From contig JBIKIN010000011.1 of assembly GCA_044361595.1 (NCBI GenBank), forward strand, positions 1-64,000: a stretch of 64,000 nt of DNA. The letters are read 5' to 3'. This DNA is from Pseudopedobacter sp044361595 (GTDB lineage: Bacteria > Bacteroidota > Bacteroidia > Sphingobacteriales > Sphingobacteriaceae). Numbering within the stretch: position 1 is the stretch's first letter; every line of letters begins with the position of its first letter. Below are positions 26,873 to 36,430 of this stretch, piece after piece. Both the position numbers and the translations under genes were made by a program. A model generated the notes under the pieces. The model did not search any database, was not told where the DNA came from, and saw only the letters and a program-made list of their open reading frames with translations.

Positions 26873-27706
26873 TTAGGCGTAACGATTTTGTAAAAAATCT
26901 TTCATCCATAAATTAATTCGCCATTGTTCTTCTCTTAGAGCTATTGTTCTGTTGCCTTTCACCAAATATGGAGCTGGTCCAAACTCGGGGGTAATGGTAA
27001 TTGGCGTTTGATTAAATCTCATTTTAGCTACCCATTTATCCCAAATTTGAAGATGAGCGTTTAATACTTCTTCATACTCTGACAATGCCGGATCCCAAAC
27101 TTGCGATTCTTGTGTACTACCAACTCTGGCGTGAATATGTTTTGCGTGTTTTATAGCGCTATCTACAGCGTTTTGTTGATCTTCTAACAAACTTTCTGAA
27201 ACACAAAACCAATGTGAAACATCAAAAGTTAGTTTTAAATCGGGATTTTTAGCTAAAACCGGCGCAACCGAATGTGCCGCATAAGACCATTTATTTCTGT
27301 GAGTTTCTTGATAAATGGGTGTTTGATATTTTTCTTCTACCTTACTGCAGATGCTTAAACATTGTTTAATCTCTTGTTCGTTAAAAAACTCTCTACCCGT
27401 TTGTGCACTAAAGAACATAGGTTTTTTATGTTCATTTCTGATTTGCATCAGTTCATTCAAATCAGCTTCAAGCTTTTTAAAGTAGGTTTCAGAATTACTA
27501 TAGGGCTCAATTACTGCCATTACGATGGCAAAATCTAATTCATAAAAAGCTAGCAATTCTAAAACACGTTCATCATCTCTTGGTTCGCCAAGGGGAAACC
27601 ATTCAATACCTGAATAGCCGGAATCTTTAACCTCTTTCAAAAAAATATCCCAAGGAATATCTTCTGAACCCCAACGAGGACACAAAAATTTGATAGCCGA
27701 ATTCAT
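26873..27706 (-). CDS. Sugar phosphate isomerase/epimerase (TIM barrel), copy 2
   Basis: 277 residues, cytoplasmic. Blocks match the protein at 11581: FLCPRWG at the start, ETHRNKWSYA, TFDVSHWFCVSES, HIHARVG and PEFGPAPY, then a C-terminal NLWMKDFLQNRYA. The shared metal-ligand pattern suggests the same reaction type on different or identical substrates. Its start codon abuts the PhyH stop (27706/27707), so tight coupling with that dioxygenase is likely. Confidence 0.8.
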   Translation of the reverse strand: MNSAIKFLCPRWGSEDIPWDIFLKEVKDSGYSGIEWFPLGEPRDDERVLELLAFYELDFAIVMAVIEPYSNSETYFKKLEADLNELMQIRNEHKKPMFFSAQTGREFFNEQEIKQCLSICSKVEEKYQTPIYQETHRNKWSYAAHSVAPVLAKNPDLKLTFDVSHWFCVSESLLEDQQNAVDSAIKHAKHIHARVGSTQESQVWDPALSEYEEVLNAHLQIWDKWVAKMRFNQTPITITPEFGPAPYLVKGNRTIALREEQWRINLWMKDFLQNRYA

Positions 27707-28525
27707 TTATTTTACCTTATAAATTAATGGATTTTGTTCCTCGTTGTTAAGCAAATCGCCTACTTTAAGCGTTTTTAAATAAGCATCAGGCAGTATATTA
27801 GGTTCGCCGTTAAAAGTGTTTCCATCTGGCATGTAAGCACAAGTCATGGCTCTTCGGTTTCCACAACTCATGTTTGCACCAGCACCATGTATGGTTAAAC
27901 CGTTATGGAAAGAGCAACTTCCGGCTTTCATACTGGCAGAAACGGATGCTACTTGCGCAAACTGTGGATAAGCTTCAAAAATGCCATCCATATTTTTACC
28001 TATTCCTTTATTTTCATAGGTAGTTTCTTTAAAAGAAGCTGGGATAAAATATAAACATCCATTCTCTAATGTTGCATCATCCAAAGCTACCCAAATAGAT
28101 AAAGCTCTTCTATCAGAAAAAGACCAAAAAGGTGTGTCTAAATGCCACGAAGTTGGATTTGCCCATGGTTTTTTAAATAAAGCTTGGTCATGCCATATTC
28201 TTATTCCATCAGCACCAGAAAGTTGCGAAGCCATTTTTCCAATTCTTTCATCAAGCATAATTTCTTTTACCTTATCATTGGTTTGCCAAAGATTAAGGAG
28301 TTGATCAAACACTTTAGAGAAATACTCTGAATCTTTATTGATCCCATCATCCATACCCATTACTGCATCTTTGCCTGGCATTTTTAAACCTTTTCTTTCT
28401 GCAATTGCTTCTGTAACGGCTTCACGCCATTTATCTAATTCTTCTTTAGATAAAAAATCTTCAATTATTAAAAAACCATTTTCTTGGTAAAATTGAATTT
28501 GTTCTTTTTTTAATTCGCACTTCAT
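27707..28525 (-). CDS. Phytanoyl-CoA dioxygenase (PhyH) family protein, copy 2
   Basis: 272 residues. Iron ligands: HLD in TSWHLDTPFWSF (about 128-130) and the distal His in NGLTIHGAGAN (about 217), then NRRAMTCAYMPD with a likely 2-oxoglutarate Arg. It is only distantly similar to the copy at 14704. Directly adjacent to the isomerase gene and 31 bp from the NagB-like gene, so part of the cytoplasmic half of the PUL operon. Substrate unknown. Confidence 0.85.
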   Translation of the reverse strand: MKCELKKEQIQFYQENGFLIIEDFLSKEELDKWREAVTEAIAERKGLKMPGKDAVMGMDDGINKDSEYFSKVFDQLLNLWQTNDKVKEIMLDERIGKMASQLSGADGIRIWHDQALFKKPWANPTSWHLDTPFWSFSDRRALSIWVALDDATLENGCLYFIPASFKETTYENKGIGKNMDGIFEAYPQFAQVASVSASMKAGSCSFHNGLTIHGAGANMSCGNRRAMTCAYMPDGNTFNGEPNILPDAYLKTLKVGDLLNNEEQNPLIYKVK

Positions 28526-28556
28526 ATTTTGCTCTTTGCTAACGTTTAATAAATAG

Positions 28557-29336
28557 TTAATTAGGTTTTAAACCTTGATTATTAATTAGGGAGCTACTTT
28601 GATCATCTAAATACAAAATTGCATTTGGATGATTTCTTAACAAGGTTGATGGAAAATTATCGCTAATTTCTTCGTTAATTGTATGAAATATAGCTTGGGC
28701 TTTTTTATCAGTGGGTACAGTACAAAAAGCATAAGGCGCTTTAAGTAATGCTGGCAAAGTGAGTGTTAGTGCATGTGTTGGCACTTCTTCTAGGGTTTTA
28801 AAACAACCATCGTTAATTTGTTGTGTGCGGCATTGTTGATCTAAATCAACTCTTTTAACAAAAACCGGGTCGTTAATATCCGCCACATGCGGGTCGTTAA
28901 AAGCTAAGTGTGTATTTTCTCCAATTCCTAAACAAACAATATCGGTTTCAAAATCCTTTAACAAATTAGCATATCTTAAACACTCTGCTTTATAGTCTGT
29001 TGAATTACCGTTAATGTAGTTTACTGTTTTAAATGGTGCTAAACCAAACAAATATTTCTTTAAAAAATTACCAAACCCTTGAGGTGCATCTTCGCCTAGG
29101 TTGATATATTCATCCATGTGAAAGGCATTTATTCTTGAAAAATCTATATCTTTTTTAAGAAGTGAAGCAAAAAAATCATTTTGAGAAGGTGCCGCCCCAA
29201 AAATGATATTTACGAAAGGCTGCTCGTTCAATAATTTGTTAATGCATTCTGCAACTGCATTTGCAACCGCTTCACCCATCAGTGTTCTGTTCTCGAAAAT
29301 CTTTACTGTTAATTTATCTTTTATAAACTGCTTCAT
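28557..29336 (-). CDS. Glucosamine-6-phosphate deaminase-like protein (NagB/6-phosphogluconolactonase superfamily)
   Basis: 259 residues, cytoplasmic. Fold signature: IIFGAAPSQNDF in place of the NagB phosphate loop GLATGSTP, INAFHMDEYINL with the conserved catalytic Asp (E. coli Asp72 equivalent), and GIGENTHLAFNDP. In E. coli NagB the last motif is GVGNDGHIAFNEP with Asp141, His143 and Glu148; here these positions read Asn, His and Asp. It may still act on an aminosugar phosphate, since NagA is 12 bp upstream, but the altered triad leaves true deaminase activity in doubt. Confidence 0.7.
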   Translation of the reverse strand: MKQFIKDKLTVKIFENRTLMGEAVANAVAECINKLLNEQPFVNIIFGAAPSQNDFFASLLKKDIDFSRINAFHMDEYINLGEDAPQGFGNFLKKYLFGLAPFKTVNYINGNSTDYKAECLRYANLLKDFETDIVCLGIGENTHLAFNDPHVADINDPVFVKRVDLDQQCRTQQINDGCFKTLEEVPTHALTLTLPALLKAPYAFCTVPTDKKAQAIFHTINEEISDNFPSTLLRNHPNAILYLDDQSSSLINNQGLKPN

Positions 29337-29348
29337 TTTAATGTTCTT

Positions 29349-30548
29349 TTACAATACAAAATCTGTTGATGTATAAACGATATTACCGTTAACCATGGTA
29401 AATTTAATATTGATGTTTTCGTCAAAAATTAAAACATCGGCATCTTTTCCCACAGTTAAGCTTCCTTTGGTTTTCTCTACACCCATAATTTTTGCTGGTG
29501 TTTTAGAAATCATTCTAACGGCATCAATTAATGGTATATCTGCCATTTGAACCATAGTTCTAACTAATCTATCTGTTGTGGCAACACTACCGGCAAAAGA
29601 TGATCTATCGGCCATTTTAGCTACCCCTTTTTCAACAATAACTTTTATTCCTGTTTCTTTATTTCCTAGAATGCTGTCGCCTTCTGGCATCCCGGCTGCT
29701 CGCATAGCATCGGTAATTAATGCAATACGATCTGGGCCTTTAATTTTGTATACTAATTTTAAAAGTGGTGGAGGTACGTGTATACCGTCACCAATAATTT
29801 CTACATCCATGGTATCAATCAAAAAAGCACTTTCTATTACGCCTGCATATCGGTAAGTATCTCTTCTGGTAACGCCAGACATGGCAGAGTATAAATGAGT
29901 TGCTAAGCTATATCCGTTCTCTACGGCTTCTAAAACTTCTTCGTAAATGGCATCGGTATGTGCAATTGCGGCAACAATATTTTTAGATTGTAGGTATTTT
30001 CCCATTGCTACGGCACCCGGTAATTCAGGCGCAACACTCCAACGCTTAATAACATGCGTACCGTGTGTAATTACTTCTTTATATTCTTCCACATCCGGAT
30101 TTTTAATATAGCGTGGATCTTGTGCACCACTTTGGCTTAATGCAAAATAAGGTCCTTCCAAGTGCAAGCCAATAAATTGTGCCCCTTTTGTATTCTTTAT
30201 ATTTGCACTTTTATATAAATCAATAGCTTTTAACAAATCCTCCTTAGCACAAGTAAGTGTGGTAGGAGCCATTGCGGTAGTTCCGTAAGTTGCGTGTATT
30301 TCAGCGATTTTTAGATAGGCCTCTTCTGTGCCATCCATAAAGTCATGTCCGCCGCCACCATGTATGTGAATATCTATAAAACCCGGGGAAACATAATTTC
30401 CTTTTGCATCAATAATCTGATAATCTGTTGTAGCAACATCCTTTTCGGTTACGAGTTCTATTTTATTAGTGCTAATTAGCAGGCAACCATTTTTTATGAT
30501 CTGGTACGGAGTAATAATATGCCCATTAACTATTTTAATTTTTTTCAT
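29349..30548 (-). CDS. nagA: N-acetylglucosamine-6-phosphate deacetylase
   Basis: 399 residues, amidohydrolase superfamily, cytoplasmic. Motifs: PGFIDIHIHGGGGHD with the HxH metal site (about 56-70), GLHLEGPYF with the metal-binding Glu, AAIAHTDA and SLATHLYSAMSG with the two metal His residues, GDGIHVPP, and LITDAM with the catalytic Asp. It converts GlcNAc-6-phosphate (or the Gal isomer) to the amine, feeding a deaminase. Immediately upstream of the NagB-like gene, which implies an N-acetylhexosamine in the PUL target or use of cell-wall turnover products. Confidence 0.9.
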   Translation of the reverse strand: MKKIKIVNGHIITPYQIIKNGCLLISTNKIELVTEKDVATTDYQIIDAKGNYVSPGFIDIHIHGGGGHDFMDGTEEAYLKIAEIHATYGTTAMAPTTLTCAKEDLLKAIDLYKSANIKNTKGAQFIGLHLEGPYFALSQSGAQDPRYIKNPDVEEYKEVITHGTHVIKRWSVAPELPGAVAMGKYLQSKNIVAAIAHTDAIYEEVLEAVENGYSLATHLYSAMSGVTRRDTYRYAGVIESAFLIDTMDVEIIGDGIHVPPPLLKLVYKIKGPDRIALITDAMRAAGMPEGDSILGNKETGIKVIVEKGVAKMADRSSFAGSVATTDRLVRTMVQMADIPLIDAVRMISKTPAKIMGVEKTKGSLTVGKDADVLIFDENINIKFTMVNGNIVYTSTDFVL

Positions 30549-30607
30549 ATAAGGCTGTTTACAACTTGTGTTTTATATAATTTTAATTTACTTTCTTTTA
30601 AAAGGTT

Positions 30608-31264
30608 TTATCCAAAATCTAGCGATCCAAAAAACTCTGGTAAATGAAAATTTGGAGTTTTTGCATCAATTATATTCCAAGAATAAAAATGTGTTTGTGG
30701 TAAATCATCACCACATTTAAAAAAATTACCATAACCAACTTGCTTATTTAGCGTTTTCAATTTGCTATGCTCAAAAACCTCAATAGGGATAATTAGAATA
30801 AGGTCCCACAAATATTTTGTTTTACTATTTAACGGAGCTGTTCTAATCTCAACATGTTTTTTAACTTTTTTGATGCTTTGTTCTGTTAAAAAAACTCTGT
30901 TTAATCTGCTATTACCATGTGCCATTAAACTTATACCTACGCAATTAAATTCAATATTGTAATAACCTTTTTCTTGTCCAAAAGAAACAAAAAACTCCAC
31001 ACAGTTGTCTTTATGCACAGCACCGTTTGTATTGAAAGTATTAACCTTAATTATATCTTCTGCAACTTCATATTTTAAAAATAAAGCATTGCCATTATGA
31101 GCTATGGTAAAATTAGTTTGACAATTAGTTTCGCTACTTGGCCAAAGTTGATAGCTGATAGGATTTTTGGGGCATGTAGCTAGTAAAGCTGAAACTTCTT
31201 CCATACTAGCACTAACATTCAATTCATTTAATAAGGGTATAAATAAATTTTTCATTAAATACAT
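30608..31264 (-). CDS. CBM9-like carbohydrate-binding family protein
   Basis: 218 residues, no signal peptide. A beta-sandwich of the CBM9-like type: FLKYEVAEDIIKVN, DNCVEFFVSF, YNIEFNCVG and a final NFFKCGDDLPQTHFYSW. Related single-domain proteins accompany Bacteroidota PULs and are thought to bind glycans or act in the cytoplasm or periplasm; role unclear. Met4 (31255) is an alternative start. Probably the first gene of the ten-gene operon: 59 bp separate it from nagA, and upstream lies the SusCD terminator. Confidence 0.65.
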   Translation of the reverse strand: MYLMKNLFIPLLNELNVSASMEEVSALLATCPKNPISYQLWPSSETNCQTNFTIAHNGNALFLKYEVAEDIIKVNTFNTNGAVHKDNCVEFFVSFGQEKGYYNIEFNCVGISLMAHGNSRLNRVFLTEQSIKKVKKHVEIRTAPLNSKTKYLWDLILIIPIEVFEHSKLKTLNKQVGYGNFFKCGDDLPQTHFYSWNIIDAKTPNFHLPEFFGSLDFG

Positions 31265-31603
31265 GTAAAACTTAAAGACTAAAACTTTAATTTTTTTTGT
31301 TTAGAGTTATTTTTGTTAAAAGAATTAACTGGCAAAACCCGCAAAATTTAATGAGCTAAGCGTAATTAATGTCAGTAATATTTACCAGTATTGAGGGTTA
31401 AATTGAAAAATTTTAAAAATTAGTTGCTATTAAAAAAACAGAAATTATAATACAATTTATTCCAATAATTAATTGAATAACGTTTACTAATAAATTAAGA
31501 ATCTATTATTTAATTGTGTTCTAAAAGCCTTTAGTATTTTCAATTAAAAATAGAAAGCCATATGAAATGAAATGGCTTTCTATTTAATTTTTAAATTCAA
31601 ATA
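31265..31603. other. Intergenic region between SusD and the enzyme operon
   Basis: Contains the SusCD terminator at 31544-31585 and presumably the promoter of the downstream enzyme operon. No clear TAnnTTTG box was found on the minus strand. No gene seen. Confidence 0.5.
31544..31585 (-). terminator. Terminator or attenuator after SusCD
   Basis: 14-bp inverted repeat AAATAGAAAGCCAT / ATGGCTTTCTATTT with a 10-base loop, T-rich on the minus-strand exit side. It lies 18 bp after the SusD stop. It could end the SusCD transcript or let part of it read on into the enzyme operon, making more transporter than enzyme mRNA. Confidence 0.8.
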
Positions 31604-33019
31604 TTAAAAACCTGGGTTGTTAGGTAATAAATTTGGATTTAAATCTGTTTCTGCTAACGGAATTGGGAATAAAAGATACTTATCTGCTACAGTTCTGTTA
31701 AAGGCAGCTAATTGTCTTGCTTTGTATCTACCTAATCTTAACAAATCAAAGCGTCTGTGTCCTTCGGCACTAAACTCCCAAGCTCTTTCTTGCACCAAAG
31801 CATCAACAAAAGCATCTCTTGTTGCTACGTTAGCTAATAATAAATTTGGTAAACCTGCTCTAAACCTTACTGCATTAATGCCTGTAAGTTTATTAGCATC
31901 AGCTGGGTTTATTTCATTTAAGGCCTCAGATTGTAATAATAAAACATCAGCATAACGTGTTATTAAAACATTATTTCTTGCATTATTGGTTTGTCTTAAT
32001 GGATCGGCAAATTTAGAATAGTAAGCAAACTGAGAGGTTGGCGTTTCTTTTCTTAATGTTAAAGCCTTTCTAGTGTCTAATGGTAAAAAAGAATCTTCAA
32101 AAGATTTTTCAACAACAAAAGATCCTGTTCCGTTTAAACCAGCGGGTAAGTGCATACGTACAACAATGTTTCCAACATTTGGAGGTAAATCAAACTGGAT
32201 TGAAAATATATGGTCTCTGTTGTTTTCTTTAGTAACATCAAACACATCAGCGTAAGCACCTAAAGCATATAAGCCCGAGTTAATTACCTTGTTAGATGCA
32301 GCTAAAGAATTTGTATAATCGCTGGCTTCTTTAGTAGCTGGAAGTGATGCTTTAGTTAAATAAACCTTTGCTAATAAAGCAGATGCTGCACCATTTGATA
32401 CTCTTCCTTTTGCATTAGCTGGGATTAAATTTTCTGCCAAGCAATTGGCTTCAGCGTATTTTAAATCTTCTATAATTTGAGCGTAAATTGCTGGAATTGG
32501 AGTTCTTGCTGGCTTTAAACTACTTAAATCTGTTGTTGGATTTAAAATTAACGGCACACTACCAAAGCTTCTTACCAAATCAAAATAAGCCATAGCTCTT
32601 AAAAAAGTAGCATTTCCTACAATGTTGTTTCTTTTAGTAACATCCATTGGGATATTAGGTACATTTTTAATTACATCATTAGCTCTGTTAATTAAGTTGT
32701 AAGAACTATTCCACCAATTGCCAATTTCGCCATTACTCGAATCAAAAGTTTGTCCGTATAAGTTATCACGATCTGCTAATGTAGCATTTACCCTCATTAA
32801 ATCGCCACTTAGCTCGGTAACTAACCAGCTTGTTCTTCCAAAATAGGTTTGAGGTTGTAAACTACTAAAAACACCATTTAATGCTGCATTTGCATCTCCT
32901 TCTGTTTTATAAAAATTAGCACCACCAATAAAATCATAAGGTTTCTCTTCTAAAAACTTTTCACAAGAGACCAAAGTGATGGACATTAGTCCGGCTATTA
33001 TTAAAATGTATTTTTTCAT
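31604..33019 (-). CDS. SusD/RagB family nutrient-binding outer-membrane lipoprotein
   Basis: 471 residues; SPII signal with LVSC lipobox (Cys about 19). SusD features: N-terminal EKPYDFIGG, tetratricopeptide-like helices (FLRAMAYFDLVRSFGSVPLI about 136-155), and the C-terminal RADVLLLQSEALNEI-like block and ERAWEFSAEGHRRFDLLRLG, highly typical. It caps the SusC pore and binds the oligosaccharide. Paired with SusC, 11 bp upstream. Confidence 0.95.
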   Translation of the reverse strand: MKKYILIIAGLMSITLVSCEKFLEEKPYDFIGGANFYKTEGDANAALNGVFSSLQPQTYFGRTSWLVTELSGDLMRVNATLADRDNLYGQTFDSSNGEIGNWWNSSYNLINRANDVIKNVPNIPMDVTKRNNIVGNATFLRAMAYFDLVRSFGSVPLILNPTTDLSSLKPARTPIPAIYAQIIEDLKYAEANCLAENLIPANAKGRVSNGAASALLAKVYLTKASLPATKEASDYTNSLAASNKVINSGLYALGAYADVFDVTKENNRDHIFSIQFDLPPNVGNIVVRMHLPAGLNGTGSFVVEKSFEDSFLPLDTRKALTLRKETPTSQFAYYSKFADPLRQTNNARNNVLITRYADVLLLQSEALNEINPADANKLTGINAVRFRAGLPNLLLANVATRDAFVDALVQERAWEFSAEGHRRFDLLRLGRYKARQLAAFNRTVADKYLLFPIPLAETDLNPNLLPNNPGF

Positions 33020-33030
33020 CTGTTTAATTT

Positions 33031-36000
33031 TTAAAATCCAACTTTTAAACCTACAATAAACGTTCTTACATTAGGGTAAGCGTTATAATCTGTATTTAAA
33101 CTTAAATTGCTCGCACCAAAAGAGTTAACCTCTGGGTCAAACCCGCTATAATTGGTAAATGTGTAAAGGTTTTGAGCAGTAACATAAATACTTGAAGATT
33201 TCACAGTTTTAGCCATAGATTTTAAAACTGGAATTTTGTAGGCTAAAGAAACAGTTTTTACTCTTAAAAAACTTGCATCCTCTACCACATCACTAGTTAC
33301 ACCTGTGCCTCTTCTTAAAGTACTATTTGCTTTAGGAATGGTATTACTTGTACCTGGTCCTGTCCAACGATTTACTACACTTTTTAGCTTGTTTGTATTT
33401 AAAAGACCCGATTCAATTTCGTATCTGTTTAAATTAAGTACATTTACACCTTGTACACCTTGTAAAAACACATTTAAATTAAACCCTTTAAAACTAAAAT
33501 TATTGGTTAAACCATAAATAAAATCTGGCTGGGCTTTTCCAATAATACTCCTATCTGCTGCGTTAATTACTTTATCATCATTTAAATCTGCGTAACGTGG
33601 ATCTCCAGGTCTTATTAGGTTAGTGGTATTGATAATTCCGCTAGCAGTAATTTCTGCTGGTGTTTGCCAAATACCTTGAAAAGTGTAACCATAAAAAGAG
33701 CCAATTGGTTCTCCAACTCGTAATACATTACTACCTGGGTTTGCACCTGGAAAAATACTTGTACTTAAGTCTCCCACAAAACGTTGGTATTCTCCGTTTA
33801 AATCAGTGACTTTGTTTTTATTGAAAGATATATTAGCATTAGTACTCCATTGGAAGTTTTTTCCATCAAAATTTACAGTATTTAAACCAAGTTCAAAACC
33901 TTTGTTTTCAACCCCACCGGCATTAATTAAAGTAGTTTGATAGCCTGTACTTCTAGGAATAGAAACCTGTAATAATAAATCGCTGGTTTTTTTCTGATAA
34001 TAATCTAAAGTTACACTAATACGGTTTTGTAAAAACGCTGCATCTAAACCTACATCTAAAGAAGCAGTAGATTCCCAAGTTAAATCTGGATTAGAAATAT
34101 TGTTTGGTGCAATACCAATTAACCTGGTTGCGCCAGTAGTGTATCCGTTAGAGCCATATCTGCCTAAAGAAGAGTAAGGGTCAATTTCCTGATTTCCGGT
34201 AATACCATAACTAGTACGTAATTTTAAATCACTTAAAAAATTAAGGTCTTTGATAAAATCCTCGCCAATTATTCTCCAAGCAAAAGCTGCTGATGGAAAA
34301 TATCCCCATTTATTGTTATCTCCAAAAACAGAAGATCCATCTGCCCTCATGGTAAAAGTAAATAAATACTTTTCCATTAAGCTATAATTTGCTCTTCCAA
34401 AATAAGAAGCTAAACTTTTTCTTCCCCTAGCAGATGACGGAGGAAGTGTAGTAGAACCGATACCTATATTGTCAGAACCTAAAATATTTGTAAAAAAACT
34501 GGTATTGGATGCGTTAAAATTTGTGTTATCAAATTGCTGAATAGATAAACCTGCTAAAAAACTAACCACATGATCTTTACTAAAGGTTTTATCATAGGTT
34601 AAAAAATTCTCGTTTACCCAACTATATCTGTTTCTTGCGGTTCTAGTTGCGGTTCCCTGCCCATTTGCCAAGAAAAGATCAGATGGTAAGAAAAAATCGC
34701 GAGTATCATAGTTTAAATCAACACCGCCATTTACTCTTAATTTTAAGCCTTTAATAAATTCGTACTCGCCAAAAATATTCATTAAGCTTCTTAAGGTTGC
34801 AAATTTATTGTTTACGGTTTCTGCGTATGCAACTGGGTTTCCAATATTGTTATCTGCATAAGGCGCTGGTCCACTTTGAAAAGTATATTGTCCAGTAACG
34901 GCATCCCTAACTGGTAAAGCAGGGTTAAACCTTAAAGCATCTAAAATCACACTTCCTGCACTACCACCAGCTGTATTTACTAGAGCTCGGTCTTCATCCG
35001 TACGTGAAGTTTGGGTGTTAAAGCCCATTTTAATTTTATCACCAATTTTTTTATCTAAACTATATCGTAAAGTAGCTCGGTTAAAGCCAGAATTAAGCAC
35101 CACACCGTCTTGTGTTAAATAATTAAAACTTAAGCTATGCTGAGTGTCATTGTTTCCTCCATTAATACTTAATTGATAACTTTTTATTGGCGCTGTACGC
35201 AAAAGTGCATCTTGCCAGTTTGTTCCTTCACCCAAAGCGGCGATTTGCGCTGCAGTGTAAGCAGGTAGTCTTGTAGAGCCAGTTTCTAAATTTGTTAAAG
35301 TTACTACATCATTTAAATAATTTGCGTACTCTGTGGCATTCATCATATCGTAAGTTTTGGTTACGTTTTGTATACCTTGGTAAGCTTCAAAATTTATTGA
35401 TGTTTGTCCTGCTTTTCCTTTTTTTGTGGTTACAATAATAACCCCGTTTGCACCTCTACTACCATATATTGCTGTGGCAGATGCGTCTTTTAAAACATCA
35501 ATAGATTCAATATCGTTAGGGTTAATAGAGTTTAAATCCCCAGCACCCGGAAAACCATCAATAACAAACAATGGCTCGTTACCAGCTGTAATAGAGTTTG
35601 TTCCTCTTATACGTATAGAAATATTACCCCCTGGCTCTGAGTTAGTTTGCGTTACTTGAACCCCACTTACTCTTCCCTGCAAAATTTGATCAGCTCTTGT
35701 AACGGGTACGTTTTCTATATCTTTCATAGCTACAGAACCAACAGCACCGGTTATATCTCTTTTCTTTTGTGTGCCATAACCTACAACTACAACCTCATCT
35801 ATATTGTACTTATCAAAATCCATAGCCATTGTAACATTAATTTCGGTTTTGTTTGTTGTGATTATGCTTTGTGTAACATATCCAACGTAAGTGAAAACTA
35901 ATGTTGAACCCTCTGGTACGTTAATTTGATAAGCTCCAGAGGAGTTTGTACCTGTACTAATATTTGTACCTTTTACGGTTACAGCAACACCTTGTAATAG

Positions 36001-36246
36001 GCCTCCACCTTCTGCTTTAACTGTGCCCTTTATAATCACGTCTTTAGAGAAAAAGGCTCTGTTTGTTGTACTTTTTAAGGTCGAAATGCTTTTATTAGCG
36101 ATTGTTTCTTTTGCAAATTTCTCTGTTTTTGCATTTACATTAGAAGAAATAATTAATACAGAAGTGCATAACAATACACACTTAGTGTTAAAATTCTCGT
36201 AAAATTTGTGAAAAGAAAATGCACTTGTTAATAACTGTTTTTTCAT
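33031..36246 (-). CDS. SusC/RagA family TonB-linked outer-membrane transporter
   Basis: 1071 residues. Signal region, then a carboxypeptidase-regulatory-like beta-sandwich (about 70-150; VIIKGTVKAEGGG), plug domain with VVVGYGTQKKRDITGAV, RIRGTNSITAGNEPLFVIDG and ASATAIYGSRGANGVIIVTT, then a 22-strand barrel ending in RTFIVGLKVGF. No N-terminal STN domain is seen, so signalling to an ECF sigma/anti-sigma pair is unlikely, consistent with none being encoded nearby. Imports PUL oligosaccharides with SusD. About 180 bp of leader separates it from the upstream transporter gene. Confidence 0.95.
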   Translation of the reverse strand: MKKQLLTSAFSFHKFYENFNTKCVLLCTSVLIISSNVNAKTEKFAKETIANKSISTLKSTTNRAFFSKDVIIKGTVKAEGGGLLQGVAVTVKGTNISTGTNSSGAYQINVPEGSTLVFTYVGYVTQSIITTNKTEINVTMAMDFDKYNIDEVVVVGYGTQKKRDITGAVGSVAMKDIENVPVTRADQILQGRVSGVQVTQTNSEPGGNISIRIRGTNSITAGNEPLFVIDGFPGAGDLNSINPNDIESIDVLKDASATAIYGSRGANGVIIVTTKKGKAGQTSINFEAYQGIQNVTKTYDMMNATEYANYLNDVVTLTNLETGSTRLPAYTAAQIAALGEGTNWQDALLRTAPIKSYQLSINGGNNDTQHSLSFNYLTQDGVVLNSGFNRATLRYSLDKKIGDKIKMGFNTQTSRTDEDRALVNTAGGSAGSVILDALRFNPALPVRDAVTGQYTFQSGPAPYADNNIGNPVAYAETVNNKFATLRSLMNIFGEYEFIKGLKLRVNGGVDLNYDTRDFFLPSDLFLANGQGTATRTARNRYSWVNENFLTYDKTFSKDHVVSFLAGLSIQQFDNTNFNASNTSFFTNILGSDNIGIGSTTLPPSSARGRKSLASYFGRANYSLMEKYLFTFTMRADGSSVFGDNNKWGYFPSAAFAWRIIGEDFIKDLNFLSDLKLRTSYGITGNQEIDPYSSLGRYGSNGYTTGATRLIGIAPNNISNPDLTWESTASLDVGLDAAFLQNRISVTLDYYQKKTSDLLLQVSIPRSTGYQTTLINAGGVENKGFELGLNTVNFDGKNFQWSTNANISFNKNKVTDLNGEYQRFVGDLSTSIFPGANPGSNVLRVGEPIGSFYGYTFQGIWQTPAEITASGIINTTNLIRPGDPRYADLNDDKVINAADRSIIGKAQPDFIYGLTNNFSFKGFNLNVFLQGVQGVNVLNLNRYEIESGLLNTNKLKSVVNRWTGPGTSNTIPKANSTLRRGTGVTSDVVEDASFLRVKTVSLAYKIPVLKSMAKTVKSSSIYVTAQNLYTFTNYSGFDPEVNSFGASNLSLNTDYNAYPNVRTFIVGLKVGF

Positions 36247-36430
36247 TCTTTTTCGTTTAAAATTTTTAATTCATTTATAAGCGCAATTAACACTTACTTT
36301 AAAATTTTGTGGTGGCTAAAAGATGTTGTTAAAGCATCTTTATTCGCTTTGGTTATTTTTAGGTTCACGTCATAATTTAGATTTAATTGGTTAATACACA
36401 GTTTATGTTGTTTTTAGTTATTTATTTTTA

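Noticed and set aside
31617..31955. 112-codon plus-strand open frame
   Set aside because: Antisense to the conserved C-terminal part of SusD.
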